From Cellulomonas sp. KH9 (GTDB lineage Bacteria > Actinomycetota > Actinomycetes > Actinomycetales > Cellulomonadaceae), in the NCBI RefSeq assembly GCF_900114185.1, contig NZ_FOSE01000002.1, forward strand, positions 125,909 to 189,908: a DNA stretch of 64,000 bases. Direction: 5' to 3'. A model generated the notes under the pieces. It did not search any database. It had not been told where the DNA came from and saw nothing but the letters and a program-made list of their open reading frames with translations. Positions within the stretch are counted from its first letter, which is position 1, and the number at the start of each line of letters is the position of its first letter. A program made the position numbers and the translations under genes. Positions 1 to 10,200 of this stretch are shown here, piece after piece.

Positions 1-866
1 ACGCGCCGGACATCATGAAGCTCGCCGGGCACCCGAACGTGCTGCCGTCGTCGACGAACCCGACCCTGCCCTACACGGTCAACTCGGTCGACGAGCTCCT
101 CGACATGGTGATGGTCTGCCACCACCTGTCGCACGACGTCCCCGAGGACGTCGCGTTCGCGGACTCCCGCGTGCGCGCCGAGACGATCTCGGCCGAGACG
201 GTCCTGCACGACGAGGGCGTCATCTCGATGTTCTCGTCGGACTCCCAGGCGATGGGCCGGATCGGCGAGTCCTTCACGCGGGCGTTCCAGACCGCCCACC
301 ACAACAAGGACAAGCGCGGCAAGCTGCCGCAGGACGCCGAGGGCAACGACAACTTCCGCGTGCTGCGGTACCTCGCCAAGGTCACGATCAACCCGGCGAT
401 CACGTGCGGCATCTCCGACTACGTCGGCTCCCTCGAGGTCGGCAAGATCGCCGACATCGTGCTGTGGCCGGTCGGGTCGTTCGCGGCCAAGCCGAAGATG
501 GTGCTCCAGGGCGGCCTGGTGAAGTGGGCGCTCATGGGCGAGCCGAACGCCTCGCTGCCGACGCCGCAGCCGGTCTTCTACCGGCCGATGTTCGGGTCGT
601 TCGGCAGGGCGCAGCAGAGCACCCGGGTGACGTACATGTCGCAGGCGGCGGTCGAGGCCGGTGTCCCGGACAAGCTGGGGCTGGAGAGCACGGTGCTGCC
701 GGTGCGTCGCACCCGCCAGCTCGGCAAGCAGCACATGGTGCGCAACGGCTCCCTGCCCGTCGTCGACGTCGACCCCGAGACCTACAAGGTGACGCTCGAC
801 GGGGAGCCGGCCCACATCGAGCCGGCGCAGTCGCTGCCCATGACCCAGCTCTTCTTCCTGGCCTGA
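1..866 (+). CDS. ureC: Urease subunit alpha, C-terminal part (5' end outside window)
   Basis: This is the C-terminal half of the urease catalytic subunit, which hydrolyses urea to ammonia and carbamate at a two-nickel centre in the cytosol. The window opens inside the gene in frame from base 3, so about 287 of the usual 570 or so residues are visible. They begin with the family stretch [17 protein letters not shown] follows, whose His matches the catalytic His of the Klebsiella enzyme, and then SSDSQAMGR, whose Asp matches a nickel ligand. The sequence continues through [15 protein letters not shown] to the normal C-terminus. ureF begins 8 bases after the stop codon. The gamma and beta subunit genes are expected just upstream, outside the window. 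Confidence 0.97.
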   Translation, partial: APDIMKLAGHPNVLPSSTNPTLPYTVNSVDELLDMVMVCHHLSHDVPEDVAFADSRVRAETISAETVLHDEGVISMFSSDSQAMGRIGESFTRAFQTAHHNKDKRGKLPQDAEGNDNFRVLRYLAKVTINPAITCGISDYVGSLEVGKIADIVLWPVGSFAAKPKMVLQGGLVKWALMGEPNASLPTPQPVFYRPMFGSFGRAQQSTRVTYMSQAAVEAGVPDKLGLESTVLPVRRTRQLGKQHMVRNGSLPVVDVDPETYKVTLDGEPAHIEPAQSLPMTQLFFLA

Positions 867-874
867 GGAGCACG

Positions 875-1567
875 GTGGCGACCGACATCCGGGCGCTGCT
901 CATGAGCCTGCAGCTGTCCGACTCCGCGTTCCCGAGCGGCTTCTACACGATGTCGCACGGGCTCGAGGGGTTCAGCCAGGCGCGGCTGGTCGACCACGGG
1001 GGGGTGGTCGGCCTGCTGCGCGGGCTGCTGCTGCACGGGGTGGGCCCGGGCGACGCGACAGCGCTCGCCCGGGCCCACGAGGCCACCACGGCGGGCGACC
1101 GGGAGCAGGTGCACCGGGTCGACCGGCTGCTGTTCGCGTCCAAGCTCAACGCCGAGATGCGGCGGGCGTCCGTGCGCAGCGGGCACCAGCTGACCGACGT
1201 GGCGGGGGTGGCGGTCGGTGGACCGGTGATCGGGACGTGGGCGCAGGCGATCGCGGCGAAGGAGTCGCCGGGGTGCCAGCCGGTCGCCACCGCCGTGGTC
1301 TACGCGGCGACGGGGGTCGAGACGACCGCGGCGGTCGCGTCCGACCTCGCGGCGTTCGCGATGAGCGTGCTGGGGGCCGCGCTGCGCCTGCGCCTCGCGG
1401 ACCACCGCGAGGTCCAGGTGGCGCTGCACGCGCTCGCCCCGGTGATCGAGCAGGCGGCCGACGAGGCCGTCGCGCGCGACCTGGACGACATGGGTGGCTG
1501 CGTCCCCCTGGCGGACGTGATGTCCGCGCAGCACGAGCGTGCCGAGGCGCGCCTGTTCGCGAGCTGA
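875..1567 (+). CDS. ureF: Urease accessory protein UreF
   Basis: UreF is part of the UreD-UreF-UreG complex that delivers nickel to apo-urease and gates carbamylation of the active-site lysine. The 230-residue protein opens with LLMSLQLSDSAFPSGFYTMS, the typical UreF N-terminus (a leucine-rich helix then FPSG-(F/Y)-x-x-SHGLE). It is alpha-helical throughout and has the usual family length. I chose GTG at 875 because GAGGAG lies at 865-870, overlapping the end of ureC; the open frame continues upstream only as out-of-frame ureC sequence. ureG follows after 37 bases. The order C-F-G-D without ureE is common in actinobacteria. Confidence 0.95.
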   Translation: MATDIRALLMSLQLSDSAFPSGFYTMSHGLEGFSQARLVDHGGVVGLLRGLLLHGVGPGDATALARAHEATTAGDREQVHRVDRLLFASKLNAEMRRASVRSGHQLTDVAGVAVGGPVIGTWAQAIAAKESPGCQPVATAVVYAATGVETTAAVASDLAAFAMSVLGAALRLRLADHREVQVALHALAPVIEQAADEAVARDLDDMGGCVPLADVMSAQHERAEARLFAS

Positions 1568-1604
1568 CGACGTGCCGGCGGATGCCGGCAGGACGGAGAC
1601 GAGG

Positions 1605-2240
1605 ATGAACGAGAACGTGCTGCGGGTCGGCATCGGTGGCCCGGTGGGCTCCGGCAAGACCGCACTGACCGAGGCGCTGGTGCCCCGGCTGATCGCCGTG
1701 GGCCGGCGCCCGGCCGTGATCACCAACGACATCTACACGCAGGAGGACGCGCACCACGTGCGGCGCGAGCTGGCGGGCGTGCTCGACCCCGAGCGCGTGG
1801 TCGGCGTCGAGACCGGTGCGTGCCCGCACACCGCGGTGCGCGACGACCCGACGATGAACCTGGCGGCGGGTGCCGAGATGCTCGAGCGGTTCCCGGACGT
1901 GGACACGCTGCTGTACGAGTCGGGCGGTGACAACCTCACGCTCACGTTCTCCCCGGCGCTCGTCGACGTCTTCGTCTTCGTGCTCGACACCTCGGAGGGC
2001 GAGAAGATGCCGCGCAAGCGGGGCCCGGGCATCACGGACTCCGACATCCTCGTCATCAACAAGATCGATATCGCGCAGTACGTCCGCACCGACCTGGGGG
2101 TCATGGAGTCCGACGCCTACCGGGTCCGCGACGGCAAGCCGGTCGTGCTGACCAACTCGCTCACCGGTGAGGGCGTCGACGTGCTGCAGGACCAGATCCT
2201 GGCCATGTGGGACGAGCGCAGCCGCGCCCTGGTGCCGTGA
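1605..2240 (+). CDS. ureG: Urease accessory GTPase UreG
   Basis: UreG is the SIMIBI-class GTPase that supplies energy and nickel for urease maturation. The P-loop GPVGSGKT is at residues 12-19. The metal-binding CPH motif is at residues 73-75 within TGACPHTAVRDDP. Later come ESGGDNLT and the guanine-specificity segment VINKIDIA. The length of 211 residues is normal for the family. ATG at 1605 is preceded by GGAGACGAGG; an upstream in-frame start at 1539 would add a non-conserved tail that overlaps ureF. The stop overlaps the start of ureD by four bases (GTGA). Confidence 0.96.
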   Translation: MNENVLRVGIGGPVGSGKTALTEALVPRLIAVGRRPAVITNDIYTQEDAHHVRRELAGVLDPERVVGVETGACPHTAVRDDPTMNLAAGAEMLERFPDVDTLLYESGGDNLTLTFSPALVDVFVFVLDTSEGEKMPRKRGPGITDSDILVINKIDIAQYVRTDLGVMESDAYRVRDGKPVVLTNSLTGEGVDVLQDQILAMWDERSRALVP

Positions 2241-3274
2241 GCGCAGACCTCGCCGCCCAGCCGGCCACGCCCGCCGTCCCGACGCCCCCGCGGGCGCGTC
2301 GGGACGAGGGCGCGCCCGCCGGCGGGCCCGCGCCGGCGTACGGCGGGCACCACCTGCAGCCGGCGTACTACGAGCCGCGTCGCCTGCCCCGGGAGATCGC
2401 CCGCTTCGCCGGCGTGCCGACGATGCTGCCCACGGGCAGCCCCGGCAAGGTCGGCATCCTCGACCTGGAGTTCGCGCTCACCGGCCACGGCACCGAGCTG
2501 GTGGAGCACTACCAGAAGTCGCCGCTGCAGATCATGCGCCCGCTCTACTACGACCCGCAGCGCCCCGACATGCCGTACGTCTACCTCATGTCCACCGGCG
2601 CGGGCGTGCTGCAGGGGGACCGGCTGCGGACCGACCTGCGGTTCGGGCCCGGGACCAGCGCCTACGTCACGACCACGGCGTACACGCGGGTGCTGCGCAT
2701 GGAGGTCGACTACGCCGTGGCGCTCACGACCGTCGAGGTCGGCGAGGACGCCTACGTCGAGTACCTGCCGGAGCCCGTCGTGATGTTCGTCGACGCACGC
2801 CTCTACCAGAGCACCCGGCTGGTCGTCGCGGAGTCGGGGACGCTCATCGCCGGCGAGACCCTGCTGGCCGGGCGGCTCGCCCGCGGCGAGCGGCACCGGT
2901 ACGCGGCGCTGGCGTCCGACGTGGAGATCCGCCGCCCGGACGGGACCGTGCTGGCGCTCGACCGGGTGCGCCTGACGCCGCAGGACGGCGGGACCGGTGG
3001 CCTGGCGGTGCTCGCCGACCACGACGTGCTGGGCATGCTCTACGTGGTGACGCCGCTGGCCACGGCCCGTGAGCTGGCCGACCTCCTGCACGCGGAGCTC
3101 GCCGACGCACCGGACGTCCTGCTGGGCGTCAGTGCCCTGCCCGGTGACGTCGGCGCCTGGGTCCGGATCGTCGGCAACGCGACCGCAGCCGTCACGCACG
3201 CGACGACGCGCGCCTGGCGGGCGCTGCGGCAGCACCTGACCGGTGCGCCCGCGCCGCTGGTGCGCAAGACCTGA
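2237..3274 (+). CDS. ureD: Urease accessory protein UreD (UreH)
   Basis: UreD is the scaffold protein that binds urease and, with UreF and UreG, directs nickel insertion. The 345-residue product has the family signatures GKVGILDLEFA, STGAGVLQGDRL and the beta-rich central region with VEYLPEPVVMF. About 45 N-terminal residues rich in Pro and Ala precede the conserved domain and look disordered. I chose GTG at 2237 because it overlaps the ureG stop (GTGA), which suggests translational coupling. The urea transporter gene follows after 57 bases, so the accessory genes and the transporter are probably one transcript. Confidence 0.92.
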   Translation: MSADLAAQPATPAVPTPPRARRDEGAPAGGPAPAYGGHHLQPAYYEPRRLPREIARFAGVPTMLPTGSPGKVGILDLEFALTGHGTELVEHYQKSPLQIMRPLYYDPQRPDMPYVYLMSTGAGVLQGDRLRTDLRFGPGTSAYVTTTAYTRVLRMEVDYAVALTTVEVGEDAYVEYLPEPVVMFVDARLYQSTRLVVAESGTLIAGETLLAGRLARGERHRYAALASDVEIRRPDGTVLALDRVRLTPQDGGTGGLAVLADHDVLGMLYVVTPLATARELADLLHAELADAPDVLLGVSALPGDVGAWVRIVGNATAAVTHATTRAWRALRQHLTGAPAPLVRKT

Positions 3275-3331
3275 GCCGGACGGGTCCCCGACCCGTCCCC
3301 GTCCCACCCGACCGCACGTCAGGAGAGCGTC

Positions 3332-4258
3332 ATGGCAGCCACGACGTCACCGAACATGTCCGCGCGGGCCGGGGCCGCGCTGGACCCCCGTGCGCTCGCG
3401 GACGGGCTGTCGCAGATCTTCTTCCAGCGCAACGTGTGGACGGGCCTGCTCATCCTCGCCGCGTTCGTCGTCGCGGACTGGCGCATGGCGGTGCTCGTCG
3501 TCATCGGCACGATCGCCGGCACGCTGACCGGGGCGCTCATCGGGGCGGACGACGTGCCGCTGGGCATGCAGGGCTTCTGCGGGGCGCTCTTGGGCGCCGC
3601 CGTCTACACGGCGCTGGGTGGCCAGGGCTGGGCATACCCGATCGCGTTCGTCGGGGGTATCGCGTGCGCGTTCGGCACGTGGTTCTTCGTGCACCTGTTC
3701 GCCAGCCGGCCCCTGCAGCGCTTCGCGCTGCCGGCGACGACGGCACCGTTCTGCGTCGTCGCCGGGATCATGCACGCCACCACCGCGAGCCTGCAGGAGC
3801 GCTCGCCGGCGATCCACGTCACCGACGGGGCGGTGGCGACGTACCTGCGCTCGCTGCTGACGAACGTCTCCGAGGTCGTCCTGGTCAGCAGCGTGTGGGC
3901 CGGCGCGCTCATCCTGCTGGGCCTGTTCATCGCCTCGTGGAAGGTGGGGCTCGCCGCCGCGATGGGCAGCGCCGTGGGCAGCCTGTGCGCGTTCGCGCTG
4001 GGGTGGTCCGGGACGGACATCGGCGAGGGCCTGGCCGGCTACTCCGGCGTCCTGACCGCGATCGCGCTCTCGGTCGTGTTCCTGCGCAGCAGCGTCGCCT
4101 CCTGGATCTACGCCGTCGTCGGCACGGTGGTGACCGCCGTGGTCACCCTCGGCCTCAACGACGCGTTCGACGCCCCGCACTACACCTGGCCGTACATCCT
4201 CACGACGTGGGTGTTCCTCATCATCGCGGTGGCCGTCCCCGCCCTCCGGCGACCATGA
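3332..4258 (+). CDS. Urea transporter (UT family)
   Basis: This is a multispanning membrane protein of 308 residues that very probably conducts urea into the cell for the adjacent urease. It has the internal two-fold repeat of the UT (SLC14-like) family. The first half contains IFFQRNVWTGLLILAA, and the second half contains LAGYSGVLTAIAL, the family motif lining the selectivity filter. About ten hydrophobic segments are visible, and there are no ATPase or PTS domains. The ATG at 3332 has AGGAG at 3321-3325. The final four bases (ATGA) overlap the next gene. A UreI-type channel is unlikely because of the length and the repeat. Confidence 0.9.
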   Translation: MAATTSPNMSARAGAALDPRALADGLSQIFFQRNVWTGLLILAAFVVADWRMAVLVVIGTIAGTLTGALIGADDVPLGMQGFCGALLGAAVYTALGGQGWAYPIAFVGGIACAFGTWFFVHLFASRPLQRFALPATTAPFCVVAGIMHATTASLQERSPAIHVTDGAVATYLRSLLTNVSEVVLVSSVWAGALILLGLFIASWKVGLAAAMGSAVGSLCAFALGWSGTDIGEGLAGYSGVLTAIALSVVFLRSSVASWIYAVVGTVVTAVVTLGLNDAFDAPHYTWPYILTTWVFLIIAVAVPALRRP

Positions 4259-5202
4259 CGGTCGAGGCGTCGCGGCCCACCGGCGGGCGGGTCTCCCGAC
4301 GCTCCCGTCGGGACACCGCGCGGCACCCGTCGCCGGACGTCGCCGGCCCGGTGCGGCTGACGGTGGACGACGTGCACGTGACCGGCCGGCACGGCCCCAT
4401 GCTCGACCTGCCCGGCCTGACGTTCGGGTCGGGGGAGTGCGTGCTGATCGCGGGCGACCCGGGGGAGGGCCACACGGCGCTCGCGCTGGTCGCCACCGGC
4501 CGGCTGACCCCGCACACCGGCACGGTCACCCTGACGACGGCCGACGGCCGCAGCACCACGACCCCCGCGGAGCTGCGCGCCGTGACCGCCGTGGTGGACC
4601 TGCCCGAGGTCTCCGAGCCGGACGACGTGCTGACCGTGGGGACCGTCGTGGCCGAGGAGCTCGCGCTCGGGCACCGGCCGAGCGGAGCCCGTGCGACGCG
4701 CGACTGGCTCGCGGACCACGACATGGGGGACCGGCTCGGGACGCGCGTCGGCGAGCTGGACGGGCCGCGGCGCACCGCGCTGCTGACGTCGCTGGCCGCG
4801 GGGCGACCGGGCGTGCGGCTGCTGGTGCTGACGCTGCCCGACCGTCACGGCGGCGACCCGTCGGGCTGGTGGGCGATCGCGCAGGCGTTCGCCGCGCGCG
4901 GGTTCGGTGTGCTGGTGCAGTGCACCCGGGCGTCGGCCAGCCACCTCGGCGTGCCGGTGGCCGGCACGCGCGGGGACGCGGCCGGACGTGCGGCCCACGT
5001 CGAGGTGACGCGCACCGCGCCCGGCGTGGCACCGCCGGCGGACGACGTGACGACACGCGAGCTGCCGGCCGTGGGCGCCCCACCCGAAGGCCCACCCGAC
5101 GCCCCCGCCGACGCCCCGCCCGGAGCGACCGACGCCCCGCCCGGCTCGACGCCCGGCTCCGCGACCGACGACCCGCTGCCGGGAGAGGAGCAGCCGTCGT
5201 GA
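4255..5202 (+). CDS. ABC ATPase-like protein with degenerate catalytic motifs (pseudo-ATPase)
   Basis: This 315-residue protein follows the layout of an ABC nucleotide-binding domain over residues 33-235 but lacks the catalytic residues. The Walker A position (67-74) reads GDPGEGHT, so His73 replaces the lysine. The signature position (165-173) is VGELDGPRR, not LSGGQ. The Walker B position (187-196) is VRLLVLTLPD, with Thr and Leu in place of Asp and Glu. No H-loop histidine is seen near VLVQCTR (219-225). Residues 260-315 form an acidic, proline-rich tail. The gene overlaps the urea transporter (ATGA) and yhgE (GTGA), so it is probably co-translated with the membrane protein. I infer a structural or regulatory partner of YhgE; nucleotide hydrolysis is unlikely. 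Confidence 0.75.
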   Translation: MTVEASRPTGGRVSRRSRRDTARHPSPDVAGPVRLTVDDVHVTGRHGPMLDLPGLTFGSGECVLIAGDPGEGHTALALVATGRLTPHTGTVTLTTADGRSTTTPAELRAVTAVVDLPEVSEPDDVLTVGTVVAEELALGHRPSGARATRDWLADHDMGDRLGTRVGELDGPRRTALLTSLAAGRPGVRLLVLTLPDRHGGDPSGWWAIAQAFAARGFGVLVQCTRASASHLGVPVAGTRGDAAGRAAHVEVTRTAPGVAPPADDVTTRELPAVGAPPEGPPDAPADAPPGATDAPPGSTPGSATDDPLPGEEQPS

Positions 5203-7265
5203 TCATCGCGCGCCTCACCGCCACCGAGCTGCGGCGCCTCGCGGCGGGGACCCTGCCCAAGCTGGCGATCCTGGCGCTCGTCGTCATCCCGTCCCTGTAC
5301 TCGGGGTTGTACCTGTTCGCGAACGAGGACCCGTACGGCCGGCTCGACCAGGTCCCGGCCGCGCTGGTCGTGCGCGACCGCGGGGCGACGACCACGGACC
5401 CGGACACCGGCACCACCCAGCAGGTGGACTACGGCCGGCAGGTCGCCGACCGCCTGGCCGGCGGCCGGGGCGGCTTCCGCTGGGTCCGGACGACCCAGGC
5501 CGAGGCCGAGGCCGGGGTCCGCGACGACCGGTACGACGCGGCTCTCATCATCGGCCCCTCGTTCTCGCAGGACCTGGTCTCGTCCGCCCAGTACCGGCCG
5601 AAGCAGGCCAGCCTGACGCTGGTCACCAACGACGCCAACAACTACCTCTCCACGACCATCGCGAACACCATCGCCGACGACGTGCGCGACGCCATCGCCG
5701 CCGAGGTGGGGACCGACGCCGCAGGGCTGTTCCTGCAGGGCTTCGGCTCCATCCACACCAACCTCGCCCAGGGCGTCCAGGGTGCGGACAGGCTCGTCGC
5801 GGGTGCGGGTGAGCTCGCGACGGGGACCCAGGAGCTGGTGGGCGGCACGGGACGCCTGGCGGCGGGGGCGGCGGAGACGTCCCGCGGCGCGGCCGAGCTG
5901 GCGGACGGTCTGGACACGCTGCGGGCCGACACCCGCACGCTGCCCGATGCGACGCGCCGGCTGGCCGCGGGCGCGGCCAAGGTGGCAGCGGGCGACGACG
6001 AGATCGAGAGGGTCGCGACGGAGGTCGAGGCGGCCGCGGCGAGGGCGGCGACGGAGGCGCAGGCCGCGGCGAGAGCGGCGCAGGAAGGTGCGCAGCGGGT
6101 GGAGGAGCGTCGCGGCACGGATCAGGGGCAGGATCTCGACGCCGCGTACGACGCACTCGAGAGCGCGCGCGCGGCGGTCCAGCACGAGCTGAGCGTCCTG
6201 CAGGACGAGGGGTACCTCACCCCCGAGCAGGTCCAGGCCCTCACCGATCCCGTCCCCCGGCTGCAGGGCGAGCTCGCGGCGGCCGAGGCGGCCCTGCACA
6301 CGGCGACCACCGACCTGAGGGCGCTGGACATCGGCGCCCGGGAGGTCGCGCAGGGCGACGCGGCGCTCGCGGACGCCACGCCGAGGCTCGCGCAGGGTAT
6401 CGCCTCCGCGGCCGCAGGCGCCGGTCAGCTGTCGTCGGGCACCGCCCAGGTGGCCCAGGGCGCCGACGAGCTCGCCGACAGCAGCTTCACGTTGTACGAC
6501 GGGACGAAGGAGCTGGCGTCCGGGGTCACCGAGCTGCGCGACGGCCTGCAGTCCGGGCTGGCGCGGATCCCCGACCTCGACCAGCAGACCGAGCGCGACA
6601 CGGCACGCACCATCGGCGACCCCGTGCGGGTGGCGGACGACCAGCTCGCCCGCGCCGGCAGCTACGGGGCGGGCCTGGCCCCGTTCTTCATGTCGCTGGC
6701 CACCTGGATCGGCGGGTACGTGCTCTTCCTGCTGGTGCGGCCGCTGTCCCAGCGTGCGCTCGCCGCCGGTGCTCCGGCGTGGCGCACGGCCCTCGGTGGG
6801 TGGCTGCCGGCGGTGGTCCTCGGGGCGGCGCAGGTGGTGCTCATGACCGCCCTGGTCGCGTTCGCGCTGGACATCCGGCCCGTCTACGGCGCCTACACGG
6901 TGCTGCTGCTCCTGCTCGCGTCGGCGGCGTTCATCGCGATCCTGCAGGCGCTGAACGTCTGGTTCGGCGCCGTCGGGGAGTTCCTGGGCCTCGTGCTGAT
7001 GCTCGTGCAGCTCGTCACCGCCGGCGGGACCTTCCCGTGGCAGACGATCCCCGAGCCGCTGCTGTCGGTGCACCGCCTGCTGCCCATGTCGTACACCGTC
7101 GACGGGCTGCGCCAGACGCTCTACGGCGGCGACCTGGCGAGCGCCGCCGGTGACGCCGCCGTCCTGGCCGGCGTCCTCGTCCTGGGCCTGGTCGCCACGA
7201 CCTGGGCGGCGTACCGGCGCCGCACGTGGACGCCGAACCGCCTGCAGCCGGAGCTGGTGCTCTGA
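5199..7265 (+). CDS. YhgE/Pip domain membrane protein (ABC-2-like)
   Basis: This 688-residue YhgE/Pip family protein belongs to a group related to ESX/type VII-associated and ABC-2 permease-like proteins. One transmembrane helix lies near residues 20-42 (LAILALVVIPSLYSGLYLF). A long extracytoplasmic region follows, rich in Ala, Gly and Leu with heptad-like repeats (GAGELATGTQEL, GAAELADGLDTL, GADELADSS) that predict coiled coil. At least five membrane helices follow from about residue 480 to the end. GTG at 5199 overlaps the preceding stop. The substrate is unknown. In other actinobacteria such proteins are commonly paired with an intact ABC ATPase, whereas here the paired ATPase looks dead. 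Confidence 0.88.
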   Translation: MIIARLTATELRRLAAGTLPKLAILALVVIPSLYSGLYLFANEDPYGRLDQVPAALVVRDRGATTTDPDTGTTQQVDYGRQVADRLAGGRGGFRWVRTTQAEAEAGVRDDRYDAALIIGPSFSQDLVSSAQYRPKQASLTLVTNDANNYLSTTIANTIADDVRDAIAAEVGTDAAGLFLQGFGSIHTNLAQGVQGADRLVAGAGELATGTQELVGGTGRLAAGAAETSRGAAELADGLDTLRADTRTLPDATRRLAAGAAKVAAGDDEIERVATEVEAAAARAATEAQAAARAAQEGAQRVEERRGTDQGQDLDAAYDALESARAAVQHELSVLQDEGYLTPEQVQALTDPVPRLQGELAAAEAALHTATTDLRALDIGAREVAQGDAALADATPRLAQGIASAAAGAGQLSSGTAQVAQGADELADSSFTLYDGTKELASGVTELRDGLQSGLARIPDLDQQTERDTARTIGDPVRVADDQLARAGSYGAGLAPFFMSLATWIGGYVLFLLVRPLSQRALAAGAPAWRTALGGWLPAVVLGAAQVVLMTALVAFALDIRPVYGAYTVLLLLLASAAFIAILQALNVWFGAVGEFLGLVLMLVQLVTAGGTFPWQTIPEPLLSVHRLLPMSYTVDGLRQTLYGGDLASAAGDAAVLAGVLVLGLVATTWAAYRRRTWTPNRLQPELVL

Positions 7266-7289
7266 CCCCGACCGACCGAGGAGACGCCT

Positions 7290-10200
7290 GTGGACGTGGT
7301 GTGGTTGCTGCTGGGCGTGGTGGTGCTGGTCGGCACGCTGCTCGACGTCTTCCTCACGGCACTCAACTACGACGAGTCGGGGTTCCTCGCCGCACCGGTG
7401 ACGCGGCTGCAGTGGCGCAGCCTGCGGGCGGTCACCCGGCGGCTGCCGCGACGGTGGCGCCCGACGGCGTTGCGGCAGGTCACCGGCCTGCAGGTGGTCC
7501 TCACGATCGTGCTGTGGGTCGTCGGCACGGTCGTCGGCTACGGACTCGTCTACGACGGCCTGATGACGCCGACGTCGTTCTCCGTCTCGGGGACGGGAGC
7601 GTCGCTGGACCTGTTCAGCGCGCTGTACTTCAGCGCCGCCCAGCTGTCGACGGTCGGCGGGTCGTCGCTGACCGCCGAGACCGACCTGCTGCGCTTCCTC
7701 AGCATCACCGAGACGTTGACGGGCGTGCTCCTGCTGTCCCTGATCCTCACGTACCTGCTCGGCGTGTACTCGGTGATCGGCGACCTCAACAGCCTGTGCA
7801 CCCGCTTCGTCACCGCCGAGCGCGGGGCGGGGTCCGCCGTCGCGAGCATCGCCCCGTACGTCCGCGACGGGCAGCCCAACGGGCTCGACGGCCACCTGGA
7901 CGACATCGGCGACGCCTTCGGGTCGTACACCGACGGGCTGCGGCTGCACTTCGCTGCCTACTACTTCCAGAGCGGGCGGGACCAGTTCGCGCTGCCCTAC
8001 GCACTGCGCATGACGTCGGGGACGGTCGCCGCGCTGCGCTGGGGGCTGCCCACCGGGCACCCCGGCGCCACCCTGCCCCGGCTCGAGCCGCTGACCTTCG
8101 AGGTCCTCGAGTTCGGGAACTACCTGCAGCGTCGCCTGCGCTGGACGAGCACGGACGTGCCCGAGGTCGTCGACGCCGACCGCTTCGCGCGCCTCGCGGA
8201 CGGCGAGGTGCCGGACGACGCCAGCGGGGTGTGGGCGGCCCGGTTCCTCCAGCTCGACCAGGACATGGCAGCGCTCGCGGGCGTGCGGCCCGGCGCCGAC
8301 CCGGACGACACGTACCGGCGGTACACCGGCTGGCTGCCGTTCGCGTACCGGTCGCAGCAGGTCAGCGTCGCCGTCGCACGGGACCTGGACTACCAGCCGG
8401 TGATCGTCACCGACCGGCCGGTCTCGATCCTGCACCCGCAGGGCGCGCTGTCGCTGCGCGGGGTCGAGGAGTACCTGTCCGGCCCGCCCGAGCCGACGCG
8501 GCCGGACGCGGCCGGGCGGCGTGCCCTGTCCCGGTGGCACACCTTCCTGCGGGAGCACGTCACGCAGGTGGACCCGGGGTACGCGCGGCTGCGCGCGGCC
8601 ACCCGTGCGCTGCTCGCGGCCGTGGGTGCCGGTCTGACGGGCCTCCTCCTGCTGCGTGCCCTCGGCGAGGACGTCCTGACGCCGGCGCTCTTCGGTGGCT
8701 TCGTCGGCATGCTGAGCGCAGGAATCGCGGTGGACCGCACGGTGCGGGCACGTCGCGCCACGAGCGTCCTGCTCCTCGTGCCGGTCACCGTCGTCGTCGT
8801 GCTCGGCGCCCTGGTGTCCGGCTCTCCGGTGTGGACCGCCGTGCTCGTCGTGGCCGTGGCCGTCGCCGGCACCTGGATGGCCCGCTACGGGCTCCGGTGG
8901 GCGGCCCTGGGCCGCACGACCTTCATGGTCTACTACTTCGCCCTCGTCCTGCGCCTGGAGCTGTCCGACGTCGGGTCCTACCTCGCGACGGCGGCGCTCG
9001 GCGTGGCCTGGGGGTTCCTGCTCACCGACGTCCTCCTGCCCGAGCGTCCCGTCCGGGTCCTGCGCGCGGGCATCAGCGGGTACCAGCGGGAGCTCGTCGC
9101 GCTGATCGACACGCTCGTCGACGCCGTCTCCTGGGCGCGCTGGGACCCCGACGTCAGCAAGCGCGTCGCGGTGGACCAGCGCCGGCTCACGCGCGGGGCG
9201 GCGTTCATGACGGGCCAGCTCACAGGTCCGCCGGAGGTGACGGGGCTCGACCCGCGGCAGGCCGTGCGGCTGCGCCTGCGGCTCCTGGACACGACCCTGT
9301 CCGCGTCGCACCTCGTGGGCACGGCCCGGGACGTGACGGGCACGGCGGTGTCGCTGGAGCTGCGCGGGCGGCTGGCAGGACGCCTCGAGCTGCTGCGGGC
9401 GCACCTGCAGCAGCTCGCCGCGAGTCACGACGCCGCACGTGCGGGCGACGCCCTCACGCCCCGCGTGGACCCCTGGGACGTGCCGCCGCCGCCGGCGCAG
9501 TGGCCCGCACCGGCGCGGGCGCTGTGGCGCTCGATGAACGAGCTCTATGACGTGGCGACGGGGCTGAGCACCACGCTCCACGCGGTCGCGGGTCCCGCGG
9601 CGGGTACCGGCCGGGCCGCGGCCACCACCCCGGGCGTCCCGGTCCCGGCCGGGAGCGGCGCCCCGGACCGGCGGTCGGCCGACGCCGACGCGGACGCCGA
9701 CGCGGACGCGCTGGAGGAGCTCGACTGGGACGGTGCGGACCCGCAGGCGACCGGCCTGCACCTGTCGTCCGTGACCCGACGCTCGGCCCAGGCCGGCATC
9801 GCGGTGGGCGCCGCTCTCCTCATCGCCGAGCTCGTGTCCTCCTCCCACCAGTACTGGGCGACCCTCGCGGCCTACCAGGTGCTCGGGGGCACCGACGGGG
9901 AGACGCGCCTCAAGGGGCTGCAGCGCGTCGGTGGCACCGTCGTGGGTGCGGTGATCGGGTTCGGCGTGGCCATCTGGTCGGGTCACGAGCCGTGGGTGCT
10001 GGTCCCGCTGCTGGCCGTCGCCGTCTTCGCCGCGACCTACTACACCCAGGTCTCCCCGGCGGCGGCGACCCTGTGGCGCACGATGCTGTTCGCGGTCATC
10101 TACGAGTTCCTCGGCCGGCTGACGCCCGTCGCGCTGGAGCTGCGCGTGCTCGAGACGCTGCTGGGTGCGGCCGCCGCCGTGGTGGTCGCCTGGCTCGTCC

